A stretch of DNA of 45,310 nucleotides from Spirochaetales bacterium (GTDB lineage: Bacteria; Spirochaetota; Spirochaetia; SZUA-6; DRHE01), in the NCBI GenBank assembly GCA_030604195.1, contig JAUVWI010000021.1:1-45310 (forward strand). The letters are read 5' to 3'. Shown here one piece after another: positions 8,281-16,862 of the stretch; within the stretch, counting starts at the first letter, position 1; every line of letters begins with the position of its first letter. Position numbers and translations under genes: made by a program. The notes below the pieces were generated by a model. The model saw only the letters and a list, made by a program, of their open reading frames with translations, ran no database searches and was not told the DNA's origin.

Positions 8281-8952
8281 CTATCCCTCCTGGTCCTTAT
8301 TCATAAATGTTCTAACCGCTTTTGCCAATACCTCCGGATCCTGATTCGCTGTTAAACTATCAACCTGGGCTTCGGCAAAGCTCTCTCTTCCACCCCCTGT
8401 TTTATGTGCGCTTTGATCCAGATTATCCACACCACTTTCAAAACCGACATCCAGCCGGTCAATATCAGGCAGAGCTTCCGACGAAGCATCCTCAGCAGCC
8501 AAAGCGCCTTCTCCATCGCTGACATCATCTACATGCGCATCAGTTTCATTAACTGCCTCCAATAGATCAGCCTCTTCTCCGTTATCATCTTCAGTTTCCA
8601 TACTGCCGGCCTGCAAATTACCTCCATCTGCAGCTAAAAAATCCTCTGCCTCCTCAACCGGAAGGGACGGAGTTTCACCCCCCTCCTCTTCTGCGGGCCG
8701 GTGGGGATTCTCTTCCGGTATCAGGATATCGATTCCTGCCGCCATTGTTGGCATCTCACTTACCTGAAGTAATTCCGGCAGGAAACGCTTTATAAGAGTA
8801 ATAACACCAATACTTATTACCCCTAACGCCAGGCTGGAGAGTACCACTCTTACTAATATAACGGTAAAAGGGCTACCGCTGAAAATTCCTGCTATAAGGG
8901 AAAGAAAGCCCGCTAAAAGAGCCGCCCCGGCAATAAATTTCCAATTTCCCAT
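8281..8952 (-). CDS. Two-helix membrane protein with a long acidic cytoplasmic tail, unknown function
   Basis: 223 residues. Two hydrophobic helices (about 5-24 and 29-55) form a hairpin, followed by a tail of about 165 residues rich in Glu, Asp, Ala and Ser with almost no predicted fold. A short basic-to-acidic end motif, [17 protein letters not shown], looks conserved rather than random. The tail probably faces the cytoplasm. The ATG at 8952 follows an AAAAAGAGG ribosome-binding region. It lies between flhG and the sigma-28 gene with 63 and 7 bp gaps. I recognise no named family; candidate roles are a membrane partner of FlhG or of the sigma factor. Confidence 0.75.
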   Translation of the reverse strand: MGNWKFIAGAALLAGFLSLIAGIFSGSPFTVILVRVVLSSLALGVISIGVITLIKRFLPELLQVSEMPTMAAGIDILIPEENPHRPAEEEGGETPSLPVEEAEDFLAADGGNLQAGSMETEDDNGEEADLLEAVNETDAHVDDVSDGEGALAAEDASSEALPDIDRLDVGFESGVDNLDQSAHKTGGGRESFAEAQVDSLTANQDPEVLAKAVRTFMNKDQEG

Positions 8953-9015
8953 TAATAACCTCTTTTTAAAGAGTATGGCATAAAAATAAGGGCGTCAAGG
9001 TACTCCTCCACATGA

Positions 9016-9891
9016 TCAAGGCAACCCTTTAGCACTATGGCCAAAGAGTTTTTGAATGAAACTTAAAACTCCACTGCCATTCCTGTATTCAACCTTCTCC
9101 AGGCGGCTGACAAGATGCTCAACACAGATTGAAGCTTTCCCCTTGGGATCTAAGACTATAAAGGGCCGCTGTTTAATTACAGCATGGTGTACGGCAATAT
9201 CTTCATATACAAAGCCAAGATAATCCACTTTCAAATTCAAAAACTGTCCGGCAATATTAATTACACGTTCCGCAACTTTCCTCGCTTCAGTAACGGATTT
9301 AACCCTGTTTACTACTAATTTCAAGCCTAAATCCAAATTATTCACTTCAGTGGCAATTATTTTAATAATACCATAGGCATCGGTAATAGCAGTCGGCTCC
9401 GGAGTAGTTACAATAACCGCATCATCCGCAGCGGCTATGAAGCTGAGCACATTGCTGGACACTCCGGCGCTGGTGTCAATTATGAGCACATCTGCTTCAC
9501 CAAGCTGCTCCAGTTCGCTGATAAAAAAGAGGCGTTCTTCTTCAGTAAGATTGGCAATCTTGGAAAAACCGGAAGCGCCGGCAACGATTTTGATCCCATA
9601 GCTGGTATCCAAAATAATATCGCTCATTCTTTTCTGTTTACGGATAAGATGGTAGAGATTGTAACGGGGAATCACCCCCAAAATTACATTTACATTGGCC
9701 AGTCCAAGATCAGCATCCAGCACAATCACCTTCTTTCCCATTCTGGCATAGGCAATTGACAAATTTATAGCCAGATTAGTCTTACCCACCCCGCCTTTAC
9801 CGCTGGAGACCGCAATAATGCGGGTTTTTTTTGACGTCTCTTCAGTGCGGTTACGCATAATTTCTCTAAGCTTCTCTGCCTGATCTGCCAT
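9016..9891 (-). CDS. flhG: Flagellar number regulator FlhG (MinD-like ATPase, YlxH)
   Basis: 291 residues, a MinD/ParA-type ATPase. The N-terminal DQAEKLREIM stretch is the DQAxxLR motif by which FlhG stimulates the FlhF GTPase. The deviant Walker A is GKGGVGKT (31-38), and VLDADLGLANVNVILG and LIIDTSAGVS follow. The C-terminus should carry a membrane-targeting helix (around SFIQKLFGHSAK). FlhG and FlhF set the number and polar position of basal bodies, which in spirochaetes are subpolar and periplasmic. The ATG lies 1 bp past the flhF stop. Confidence 0.95.
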   Translation of the reverse strand: MADQAEKLREIMRNRTEETSKKTRIIAVSSGKGGVGKTNLAINLSIAYARMGKKVIVLDADLGLANVNVILGVIPRYNLYHLIRKQKRMSDIILDTSYGIKIVAGASGFSKIANLTEEERLFFISELEQLGEADVLIIDTSAGVSSNVLSFIAAADDAVIVTTPEPTAITDAYGIIKIIATEVNNLDLGLKLVVNRVKSVTEARKVAERVINIAGQFLNLKVDYLGFVYEDIAVHHAVIKQRPFIVLDPKGKASICVEHLVSRLEKVEYRNGSGVLSFIQKLFGHSAKGLP

Positions 9892-9892
9892 C

Positions 9893-11068
9893 TTAACTCC
9901 AATACCTGCCGGAAATTTCTTTCATTTCACCGAATTTCTTTTCCAGTTTATCTCTGTTAATCCGGAAACCTTCCAGGCTTAAAAGCAGCCGCAGCACGGA
10001 TGCCACTTCCAGATCCTGCGGCACTTTCTGACCGTCAGAGAGATAAGAAATGGCTTTATTTCTGCCGGCCAGAACACTTATTATGTTACCTAAGCTTGAG
10101 GTCTCATCCAGTTTGGTTATGATAACCGAATTATAACCAAATGGTTCAAATTGCTTAAAGATCTCCTCAACATCGGAAGATTTTGTAGTGGCGCTCACGG
10201 CCAGATGTGTTTCACATTCGTTTCCGGCGCCGGCAATAATATCTTTCATCTCAGCCAACTTTGCCATATCCCTGGGGCTCCTGCCAATTGTATCTACCAG
10301 TATAAGCTCAGCATCCTCATTCAAAGCAATAATCTTCTTAAAATCCTCAAAACTCTCCACCATGGAAACGGGTAACCTCATAATTTCAGCATAAGTAGCT
10401 ATCTGATCCCTGGCCGCTATCCGGTAGTTATCTACCGTTACAATATGCACCTTTTTAGGTTTAAGCTTATTATTTCCCAATCCATAGATAGCCGCCAGTT
10501 TTGCAATTGTAGTTGTCTTGCCAACCCCGGTGGGACCGACAATAATAAAGATCCGCCTGCCCTGTTCTGTTTGGAAGAGCGGCGGGTAAAGCCTTATCTT
10601 TTCTCCTACCCATTCAACCAGTGAATTCTCAATTAACAACTGATCTTCCAGATCCTCAAGCGAAAAGGTGGAGCGTAATCTCTTCAAAAGCGGCGCAATA
10701 AAATCCTCCGAAAAATTATTATCCTTTAACAGCTTTTCCACCCGGGCAATTGACTGGGGCTGATTTGAGGTTTCCCTTTTGCCCACATCTTCCCGTAAAG
10801 ATTTTATTTCACTCAGCAATTGCTGAAAAACCTGCTCTTTGCGACCATTCTCCAGTATCCGCTGCTTCTCCTGCACCACCGCCCTTTTCCTGCTTGGAGA
10901 CTGGGATATATACCCGGTTATCTCGACCCTCGGCCTGGTAAATATACCGAAGACCCCTCCCTGACGAAAATTCTTCTGGGTAAGGATCATTGCCTGATCA
11001 CCATATTCCCTCTTCATTTTTTCCAGGGCTTGCTGGGAAGTCGGGGCTTGAACTGTAAAATATTGCAT
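9893..11068 (-). CDS. flhF: Flagellar placement SRP-family GTPase FlhF
   Basis: 391 residues. A basic, disordered N-terminal B domain (about 1-100) precedes the N domain (about 105-165) and the SRP-type G domain: G1 GPTGVGKTT (178-186), VTVDNYRIAARDQ, LILVDTIGRSPRD, ITKLDETSSLGN, and a C-terminal DGQKVPQDLEVA. It marks the cell-pole site for basal-body assembly, with FlhG as its activator. The DTIG motif replaces the more usual DTAG, which is common in this family. It sits 10 bp after flhA, with a normal ATG. Confidence 0.95.
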   Translation of the reverse strand: MQYFTVQAPTSQQALEKMKREYGDQAMILTQKNFRQGGVFGIFTRPRVEITGYISQSPSRKRAVVQEKQRILENGRKEQVFQQLLSEIKSLREDVGKRETSNQPQSIARVEKLLKDNNFSEDFIAPLLKRLRSTFSLEDLEDQLLIENSLVEWVGEKIRLYPPLFQTEQGRRIFIIVGPTGVGKTTTIAKLAAIYGLGNNKLKPKKVHIVTVDNYRIAARDQIATYAEIMRLPVSMVESFEDFKKIIALNEDAELILVDTIGRSPRDMAKLAEMKDIIAGAGNECETHLAVSATTKSSDVEEIFKQFEPFGYNSVIITKLDETSSLGNIISVLAGRNKAISYLSDGQKVPQDLEVASVLRLLLSLEGFRINRDKLEKKFGEMKEISGRYWS

Positions 11069-11078
11069 AGCTCTTTAC

Positions 11079-13163
11079 CTATTCCTCTAATCGTATTTCA
11101 CCCAGTGATTCGATATTTATCTCGGCCGCCACTTCCGGAACGGAAATTACCACCAGGTGCGGTATTTCACGGATGCTGCTCGATTTGACCAATGAACGCG
11201 CCGCTTCAGAACAGAGAATGATCGGGGTATGGCCCTGATCCTGCACCATTTTTACTGAATTAATCAGCGCGGTAATCCACTGCCGCTGTTGTGCAGGCTC
11301 TAGCGCGGCAATAAACCCCCTTGCCGTTTCTGAGCGTGAATCTATAATCTTTTGCTCCAGAGGAGGCGCCAGGGTTAATACCTTAAGGGTTTTACCTTCA
11401 TCAGCATACTGCAGGCATATCTGCCGCCCCAGCCCCTGCCTCACTTTCTCAATGAGGAAACCCAGGTCCTTGGAAACAGTACCGAAATCAGCCAGAGTTT
11501 CCAGAATAATTACCATATTCCGGATCGAAACCTGCTCCATAAGCAGACCCTGCAATACCTTTTGGATTTCGCCGACTGTCAGGGTCTTGGTGACCTCTTC
11601 AACTACAGCCGGATAATCACTCTTCAGCGCATCCAGAATAGCCTGGACCTCCTGCCGTCCTAAAATCTCAGCGGCATGCGCTTTGATAATTTCAGTTAGA
11701 TGGGTAGCCACGATTGAAGGAGGATCAACCACCGTATAGCCAAGCTGCTCGGCTTTTTCCCGGTTCTCTTCAGTGATCCAGGTAGCGGGCAGACCAAAGG
11801 CCGGGTCACGGGCAGGCTCTCCGGTTATTTTTTCATCTATCCCCCCGGGGTTTATGGCCAGGTAATGGCTCATCTTTACCCGGCCCCGCCCTACTTCGAC
11901 CCCCCTGATCTTGAAACAATACTCGGAAGGTTCAAGACGCATGTTGTCGATTATTCTTATTCTGGGCACTACCAGCCCCAGATCCAATGCCGCTTCCCGG
12001 CGAATACGGGTTATGCGATCCAGAAGCTCAGCTCCATGATCCTTGTCCACCAATGGTATCAGTCCGTAACCCAACTCTAAAGAGAGCGGGTCCAGGGGAA
12101 CAACCGGGGACATTTCCACAGCAGGCCCCTTCTCCCTTTCCGAAACCTCTTTCAGCTTTTCATCTTCTTCTGAAGCCTGCTTTTTCCGGCGCAGGCTTAA
12201 GGATAGCCCGCCAAGCATTGCGGAGAGGGGAAAGAGGATATACCAGGGAAAACCCGGAAGAACGGCCAGCACGGCTAAGAAACCGGCGGCTATAATATAG
12301 GGACGGGGTTGATTGGAAAACTGCCGCGAAATATCCAGACCGAAAGAAGCATCTGAAATAGCCCTGGTCACAATAATACCCGTTGATGTAGAGATTAAAA
12401 GCGCCGGAAGCTGGGTTACCAGTCCATCGCCGATTGTAAGAGAAATATAGGTATCAACGGCCACCTGCCATGATTCACCATGAATAGTCATGCCCACAAT
12501 AAACCCGCCGATAATATTGATCACCGTGATCAATATACCGACTTTCACATTACCCTGGATAAACTTTGAAGCTCCATCCATGGCCCCGTAGAAATCAGTT
12601 TCACGCTGAAGATTATTCTTCTTGGTTGTGGCTTCTTCTTCAGTAATCAGTCCCGAATTGTATTCAGCCTCTATTGCCATCTGTTTTCCGGGGAGTGAGT
12701 CCAGGGTAAAGCGTGCCGCCACCTCGGCTACCCTGGTCGAACCCTTGGTGATGACGATAAACTGAACAGCTATAATTATGAAAAATATAATAAAACCGAT
12801 AACATAACCTTCCAGACCGCTCGCCCCTACCACAAAGGTGGCAAAAGCCCTGATAATCCTGCCTTCGAATTCACTGCCCTGGGAAAGGATTAAACGTGTG
12901 GAAGATACATTCAAGGCCAGACCGAAGACTGTAACAATTAAAAGCAGGGTGGGAAATACTGAAAATTCCAGAGCATTACGGGTATAGAGCACAATCAGGA
13001 TTATCAATAAGCTTAAGACTAGATTGGCAGCCAGCAGGGCATCTAAAACAAAGGCCGGCAGGGGAATGACCATCATCATAACTACAGCGATAACCCCTAC
13101 AGCTACCAGAAGATCACTCCGCGTACCCTTAGAGGCCTTTGCTAATCTACCGGCATCAGCCAT
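11079..13163 (-). CDS. flhA: Flagellar type III export gate protein FlhA
   Basis: 694 residues. The N-terminal half (about 18-320) holds about eight membrane helices. The FHIPEP-family signature region, RVAEVAARFTLDSLPGKQMA then IEAEYNSGLI, lies around residues 144-173. A charged linker (about 325-365) leads to the C-terminal cytoplasmic domain (about 370-690), which docks export chaperones and substrates and forms the nonameric ring. The C-terminus has the usual GQTPIILCSEAAR-like stretch (here QGHTPIILCSEAAR). It follows flhB by 14 bp. Nothing is unusual in length. Confidence 0.96.
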   Translation of the reverse strand: MADAGRLAKASKGTRSDLLVAVGVIAVVMMMVIPLPAFVLDALLAANLVLSLLIILIVLYTRNALEFSVFPTLLLIVTVFGLALNVSSTRLILSQGSEFEGRIIRAFATFVVGASGLEGYVIGFIIFFIIIAVQFIVITKGSTRVAEVAARFTLDSLPGKQMAIEAEYNSGLITEEEATTKKNNLQRETDFYGAMDGASKFIQGNVKVGILITVINIIGGFIVGMTIHGESWQVAVDTYISLTIGDGLVTQLPALLISTSTGIIVTRAISDASFGLDISRQFSNQPRPYIIAAGFLAVLAVLPGFPWYILFPLSAMLGGLSLSLRRKKQASEEDEKLKEVSEREKGPAVEMSPVVPLDPLSLELGYGLIPLVDKDHGAELLDRITRIRREAALDLGLVVPRIRIIDNMRLEPSEYCFKIRGVEVGRGRVKMSHYLAINPGGIDEKITGEPARDPAFGLPATWITEENREKAEQLGYTVVDPPSIVATHLTEIIKAHAAEILGRQEVQAILDALKSDYPAVVEEVTKTLTVGEIQKVLQGLLMEQVSIRNMVIILETLADFGTVSKDLGFLIEKVRQGLGRQICLQYADEGKTLKVLTLAPPLEQKIIDSRSETARGFIAALEPAQQRQWITALINSVKMVQDQGHTPIILCSEAARSLVKSSSIREIPHLVVISVPEVAAEINIESLGEIRLEE

Positions 13164-13177
13164 TAATAACTTCTCCT

Positions 13178-14278
13178 CTATGCAGATTTATCATTAAGAC
13201 GGTAAACCTCACTCAGTATGGTAGCCATAACCTCGTAATATTGCGCCGGAATTGCATCGCCTACCTCTACTTCCTGGTAAAGAGCGCGGGCCAGCGGTTT
13301 ATTCTCCACCAGGGGTATGTCATTTTCTAAAGCGATCTCTCTTATACGCTGGGCATTCCGGTCTTCCCCCTTGGCCAGCACAGTCGGCGCATCCATTACC
13401 AGGCTTTCATATTTTACCGCAATTGCATAATGGGTAGGGTTGGTAATAACTACATCCGCCTGGGGAACTGTTTTAAGTATTGTGCGCTGCAGCATCTCCC
13501 TCATCCGCTCCCGGAGCCTGCTCTTTACCAGGGGATCACCCTCGTACATTTTGCGCTCCTCTTTAATCTCCTGTCTGGACATTTTCAATGATTCCAGGTG
13601 CTGCTTTCTCTGAAAATAATAATCGGGAATAGATAGCAGGAGCAGGGCCAGGGCCGCTTCAACCATGATTGTGAAGGCGATTCGCGTTATAAAACTGAAG
13701 CTCAAAAGGAATGGCGAGTCCACAAGGTTAACCAGCCTGGGAAGGTTTGCCCGAATATTAAGAAAAGAGATTGACCCTATAAGCACAACCTTAAAAATTG
13801 ATTTGCCTAAGTTGAACGCGGCCTCGCCTGAGAATAGAGCCCTCTTAAAGAACTTGCCGAAACGCGGCAGTATCTTACTGAAATCCGGTGTAATCGGCTT
13901 TACTGAAAAGAGGAACCCCACCTGAAAAATATTTCCGGCCAGGGCTGCTATAAAAGCAACCAGCATTACCGGCAATACCAGGCGTATAAAATAATTCAGA
14001 AAGGCGCTCTGTACTCCCATATCACGGGATATATCGATCTCGGTAGAGTGGCCCAGGAAAAAACGGATCATATCCAGGGCATTTTTAAGAATGTAGGATC
14101 CAAGCAAGCCCATAACCCCAATACCGAATAGCAGCACCAGGGCGGAAGTGAACTCAGATGATTTAGCTACTTTGCCGTCTTCCCTGGCTTTCCTTAGCTT
14201 ATGCTCGGTAGGCTCCTCAGTACGGCCTTCATCCTCAGCCGCAAACCACTGCAGGTGTATTTGATACTTCTCTTCCAT
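13178..14278 (-). CDS. flhB: Flagellar export switch protein FlhB
   Basis: 366 residues. After a charged N-terminus (EGRTEEPTEHKLRKAREDGK) come four membrane helices (about 45-65, 95-120, 160-180, 195-220), then the cytoplasmic domain with the self-cleaving NPTH motif at 280-283 followed by YAIAVKYE. Cleavage between Asn and Pro switches export from rod/hook substrates to filament substrates, together with FliK. The ATG directly abuts the fliR stop, so the two are coupled. The C-terminal tail is short. Confidence 0.96.
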   Translation of the reverse strand: MEEKYQIHLQWFAAEDEGRTEEPTEHKLRKAREDGKVAKSSEFTSALVLLFGIGVMGLLGSYILKNALDMIRFFLGHSTEIDISRDMGVQSAFLNYFIRLVLPVMLVAFIAALAGNIFQVGFLFSVKPITPDFSKILPRFGKFFKRALFSGEAAFNLGKSIFKVVLIGSISFLNIRANLPRLVNLVDSPFLLSFSFITRIAFTIMVEAALALLLLSIPDYYFQRKQHLESLKMSRQEIKEERKMYEGDPLVKSRLRERMREMLQRTILKTVPQADVVITNPTHYAIAVKYESLVMDAPTVLAKGEDRNAQRIREIALENDIPLVENKPLARALYQEVEVGDAIPAQYYEVMATILSEVYRLNDKSA

Positions 14279-15067
14279 CTATTGCCCCGCTCCGGAGTAG
14301 AGATATATCTCCTCTAAAGTACTGAAACTGCCGTCAATAATCCTGGCAAAAGCTGCGATTAGAAAGGGCATGGCCATAATTAGTACAATAAAGGCTGTGG
14401 CAATGGCTATGGGAAAACCCATCATCAATAAATTCATCTGGGGCGCCGCTTTGGCAAGCAGACCCATAGTGATTGACACCAGCAGCAGTGTTCCCAATAT
14501 AGGAAATGCAATTACCAGAGCATGCTCAAACAACTGGCCAAGACTGGTAACAATAACCTCAAATAACTGCTCCCGTTTCACCACCAGGTCTACAGCCTTA
14601 AAGGCCTGAAAGGATCTTAATACTCCTGAGATCATAAACTTATGAAAACCGTTAATTGTCAGAAAAACGAACATGGCTATTATATTGAGGAACTGTCCCA
14701 TAAGCGGAATCTGGATCTGGGCCAGGGGATCAAATACCTGCGAAGCACCCAGCCCCATTTGCAGAGAGAAAAACTGTCCGGCAACCTGAAAAGCAGCGAA
14801 AATTATTACCAGGTAAAAACCGATTAAAACCCCGACCAGGGCTTCGCCTATTACCAACAGGAAATATTCTACGAAACTCTCAGGAATATAGTAGCCTGCA
14901 TCCCTGATCCACGGGAATATTGCCAGAGCTATAAAAAAGGAAAACCCGATCCTGGCCATGGGTGGTATGGCGGAAGATGAAAAAAGGGGCGCTACCTGGA
15001 GCATTGCCCCCACCCGGAAGAGGACCAGCAAGAAAAGCTGAAAATCGGCTATAGAAAAGTCCGGCAC
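14279..15067 (-). CDS. fliR: Flagellar export gate protein FliR
   Basis: About 262 residues and six hydrophobic helices, the normal FliR size. The frame stays open upstream into fliQ, but the FliR-like sequence begins near a GTG at 15067 (VPDFSIADFQLFLLVLFR), with AGGGGG placed 4 nt before it and 8 bp past the fliQ stop, so I set the start there. Typical motifs are AGQFFSLQMGLG and the C-terminal hydrophobic LLMMGFPIAIATAF region. With FliP and FliQ it forms the helical core of the export gate. Confidence 0.9.
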   Translation of the reverse strand: MPDFSIADFQLFLLVLFRVGAMLQVAPLFSSSAIPPMARIGFSFFIALAIFPWIRDAGYYIPESFVEYFLLVIGEALVGVLIGFYLVIIFAAFQVAGQFFSLQMGLGASQVFDPLAQIQIPLMGQFLNIIAMFVFLTINGFHKFMISGVLRSFQAFKAVDLVVKREQLFEVIVTSLGQLFEHALVIAFPILGTLLLVSITMGLLAKAAPQMNLLMMGFPIAIATAFIVLIMAMPFLIAAFARIIDGSFSTLEEIYLYSGAGQ

Positions 15068-15075
15068 AATACCCC

Positions 15076-15345
15076 CTATCCGCTTATTTCCGCTATTCGG
15101 GCCATGAGCCGTAAAGTGAATTGAACCATGGAGTTGAGAATCCAGGGGCCAAAAATCATCAGGGCGCCAAGTATTGCGACAATCTTGGGCACAAAGGTAA
15201 GAGTCTGTTCCTGTATGGAAGTAGTTGCCTGAAATATGGAAACAATCAGGCCTACCACCATGCCTATTACCAGCATAGGAGCAGCCATCATTAATACCTG
15301 CAATACGCTGCTGCGCATCAGGGATACGGCAAATCCAATACTCAT
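15076..15345 (-). CDS. fliQ: Flagellar export gate protein FliQ
   Basis: 89 residues with two membrane helices (about 15-40 and 52-75), the standard size. The FliQ hallmark SIFQATTSIQEQTLTFVPKI is present. The ATG at 15345 has GGAGGGGG-type sequence upstream, and 20 bp separate it from fliP. Four FliQ copies pack around the FliP-FliR core of the export gate. Confidence 0.95.
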   Translation of the reverse strand: MSIGFAVSLMRSSVLQVLMMAAPMLVIGMVVGLIVSIFQATTSIQEQTLTFVPKIVAILGALMIFGPWILNSMVQFTLRLMARIAEISG

Positions 15346-15365
15346 TTTCCCCCTCCATACTTAAA

Positions 15366-16151
15366 TTATCGGAAACTCTTGACGATCTCCATGGTTAACA
15401 AACTCCAGCCATCTACCAGGACAAAGAGTATCAGCTTGAAGGGCAGAGAGATCATTACCGGCGGCAGCATTATCATACCCATAGACATTAGAGTGGAAGC
15501 AACTACCATATCAATAATGATAAAGGGTATGAAAAGTAGAATTCCTATTTTAAAGGCCACTGTCAGCTCATGCAGCACAAAAGCGGGAATTAAAATATAG
15601 GTCGGCACATCAGCCAGCGATACGGGTTTGGGCAGATTACGCATACGCATAAAGAGTCTGATATTAGTGGCATCGCTGCTCATCTGCCGGTGCATGAAAA
15701 GGCGCAGCGGCAATTCGGCCCTGCGGTAAGTCTCTTCAAGGCCAATCTCGCCCTCTGCAAAGGGCTTAAGAGAGTCATTATATATGGTTTCAAAAGTCGG
15801 CCACATTATAAAGAGGGTAAGAAATAGAGCGATACCCATTAAAATCTGGTTGGGAGGCACCTGCTGCAGAGAAAGCGCTCTCTTGATAAAGTCGAAAACA
15901 ATAGCGATACGCAGGAAAGAGGTCATTAAAATTACAATCGATGGCGCCAGTGAGAGTACGGCTAATAAAAGCAGCAGCTGCAGAGAAAGCACCACTTCCC
16001 GGTTGTTCTGCGCTTCCCTGATGTTAAGATCAACATACGGTAGAGCCAGACCGCCGGGAGCAGGCGCCTGTTCCTGCGCTCTAAGCCCCAGAGGACAAAT
16101 TGCCCCGACGGTAATCAGAATTATAAGCAGACAGAGTGTTTTACCTTTCAT
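15366..16151 (-). CDS. fliP: Flagellar export gate protein FliP
   Basis: 261 residues. A cleavable signal peptide (about 1-25, ending GLRA-QE) precedes four membrane helices. Signatures: VILMTSFLRIAIVFDFIKRA, LQQVPPNQILMGIALFLT, and the C-terminal DMVVASTLMSMGMIMLPPVM then ISLPFKLILFVLVDGW. FliP pentamers with FliR and FliQ form the export channel. The ATG has GGGAGGGG immediately upstream, and fliO ends 27 bp earlier. Confidence 0.96.
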   Translation of the reverse strand: MKGKTLCLLIILITVGAICPLGLRAQEQAPAPGGLALPYVDLNIREAQNNREVVLSLQLLLLLAVLSLAPSIVILMTSFLRIAIVFDFIKRALSLQQVPPNQILMGIALFLTLFIMWPTFETIYNDSLKPFAEGEIGLEETYRRAELPLRLFMHRQMSSDATNIRLFMRMRNLPKPVSLADVPTYILIPAFVLHELTVAFKIGILLFIPFIIIDMVVASTLMSMGMIMLPPVMISLPFKLILFVLVDGWSLLTMEIVKSFR

Positions 16152-16178
16152 TCCCCTCCCGGTTTATAGTCAATTAAT

Positions 16179-16739
16179 CTAAAGCCGCTTAAGGCGTTCC
16201 TGCTGCCCTTTCATGAAATCAACCGTTTCCCCCAATCCTTTGAGCTGATTACCTTTTGCAGGCTTGAAAAAATCCCTTAAGATCCTGGAAAAACTCCTCT
16301 GCTCCGGGCTTTGGCTGCGTGAGTCCTCAAGTTTAATATGATCTTTGCTCTCCTGGTCTTCGATCTCAGCAATCAGGGCCACGCCGGACTCAGCCGAGCC
16401 TACCAGAAAAATTGAGTTCCCAACCTCAACAAGATGCAGCGCTTTGTTTCCGCTTAAACTCGCGGAGCCAAGAATGTGTATAAGGTCGTTTTCAAATTTT
16501 TTCCGCCCCAGACCCCTCTTAAGCAGAAAAAAGAAGATGTAAACCAGTCCGACAACCCCGCCCAGGATCAATACCATTCTTAAAAAATCCCAGGCAGAGA
16601 TAAGCGGTACTGCAATATCCTCGGGGTTTTCTGTCCCGGCACCCTCCTCCTCAAGCAGCATGGTAGTCTCATTAAGCTCCTGTGCCGCAGCGGGCAGAAC
16701 AACAGTCATTAGAAGTATGAGAATAATTATAATTGTCAA
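16179..16739 (-). CDS. fliO: Flagellar biosynthesis protein FliO (spirochaetal FliZ)
   Basis: 186 residues. From a TTG at 16739 the protein begins with a signal-like hydrophobic stretch ending AAAQE, then an acidic periplasmic linker, a membrane helix (about 48-72), and a cytoplasmic FliO domain (about 75-125) with LVEVGNSIFLVGSAESGVAL. FliO helps assemble the FliP ring. A later ATG at residue 11 would lose half of the signal peptide. No classical Shine-Dalgarno lies close to the TTG; a run of eight G is about 22 nt upstream. The gene follows the largest gap in the cluster (114 bp), which holds a likely promoter. Confidence 0.85.
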   Translation of the reverse strand: MTIIIILILLMTVVLPAAAQELNETTMLLEEEGAGTENPEDIAVPLISAWDFLRMVLILGGVVGLVYIFFFLLKRGLGRKKFENDLIHILGSASLSGNKALHLVEVGNSIFLVGSAESGVALIAEIEDQESKDHIKLEDSRSQSPEQRSFSRILRDFFKPAKGNQLKGLGETVDFMKGQQERLKRL

Positions 16740-16761
16740 GAATGATTTATTCAGCAGCGTT

Positions 16762-16769
16762 CCCCCCCC
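16762..16769. repeat. Homopolymer of eight C (G on the coding strand) in the fliO leader
   Basis: Eight consecutive C on the plus strand lie between the fliY/N stop and the fliO TTG start. On the minus strand this gives an eight-G run in the leader of fliO. It is prone to slippage, and being outside coding sequence it would change leader length rather than frame. Confidence 0.6.
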
Positions 16770-16834
16770 AGGCTAACTTTGCTTATCTAAAACTACAGAA
16801 CTCCTTTTAAAATAACCGGCTCTGTATAGACTTT

Positions 16835-16862
16835 ATTCTATCACATATTAAATTTAAGTCAA
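16835..16862 (-). promoter_or_regulatory. Likely internal sigma-70 promoter upstream of fliO
   Basis: On the minus strand, TTGACT (16857-16862) is separated by 16 bp from TAGAAT (16835-16840), each 5/6 to consensus, with an extended -10 TG one base before the hexamer. The -35 coincides with the last Leu-Thr codons of fliY/N. Transcription would begin near 16828, leaving a leader of about 90 nt before fliO. That leader contains an AAAGGAG (about 16801-16807) with no start codon behind it, enclosed by a 6-bp inverted repeat (TACAGA/TCTGTA). The promoter would re-supply fliO-flhG and the genes beyond. Confidence 0.6.

Noticed and set aside
8970-8998. Possible promoter TTGACG-17-TACTCT between flhG and the acidic membrane protein gene
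   Set aside because: The -35 is good (5/6) but the -10 matches only 3/6, with no extended element; not strong enough to list.
15068-15358. N-terminal extension of about 97 residues on FliR
   Set aside because: The open frame runs through fliQ, but FliR homology begins near the GTG at 15067 with its own ribosome-binding site; the upstream part is a shadow of fliQ.
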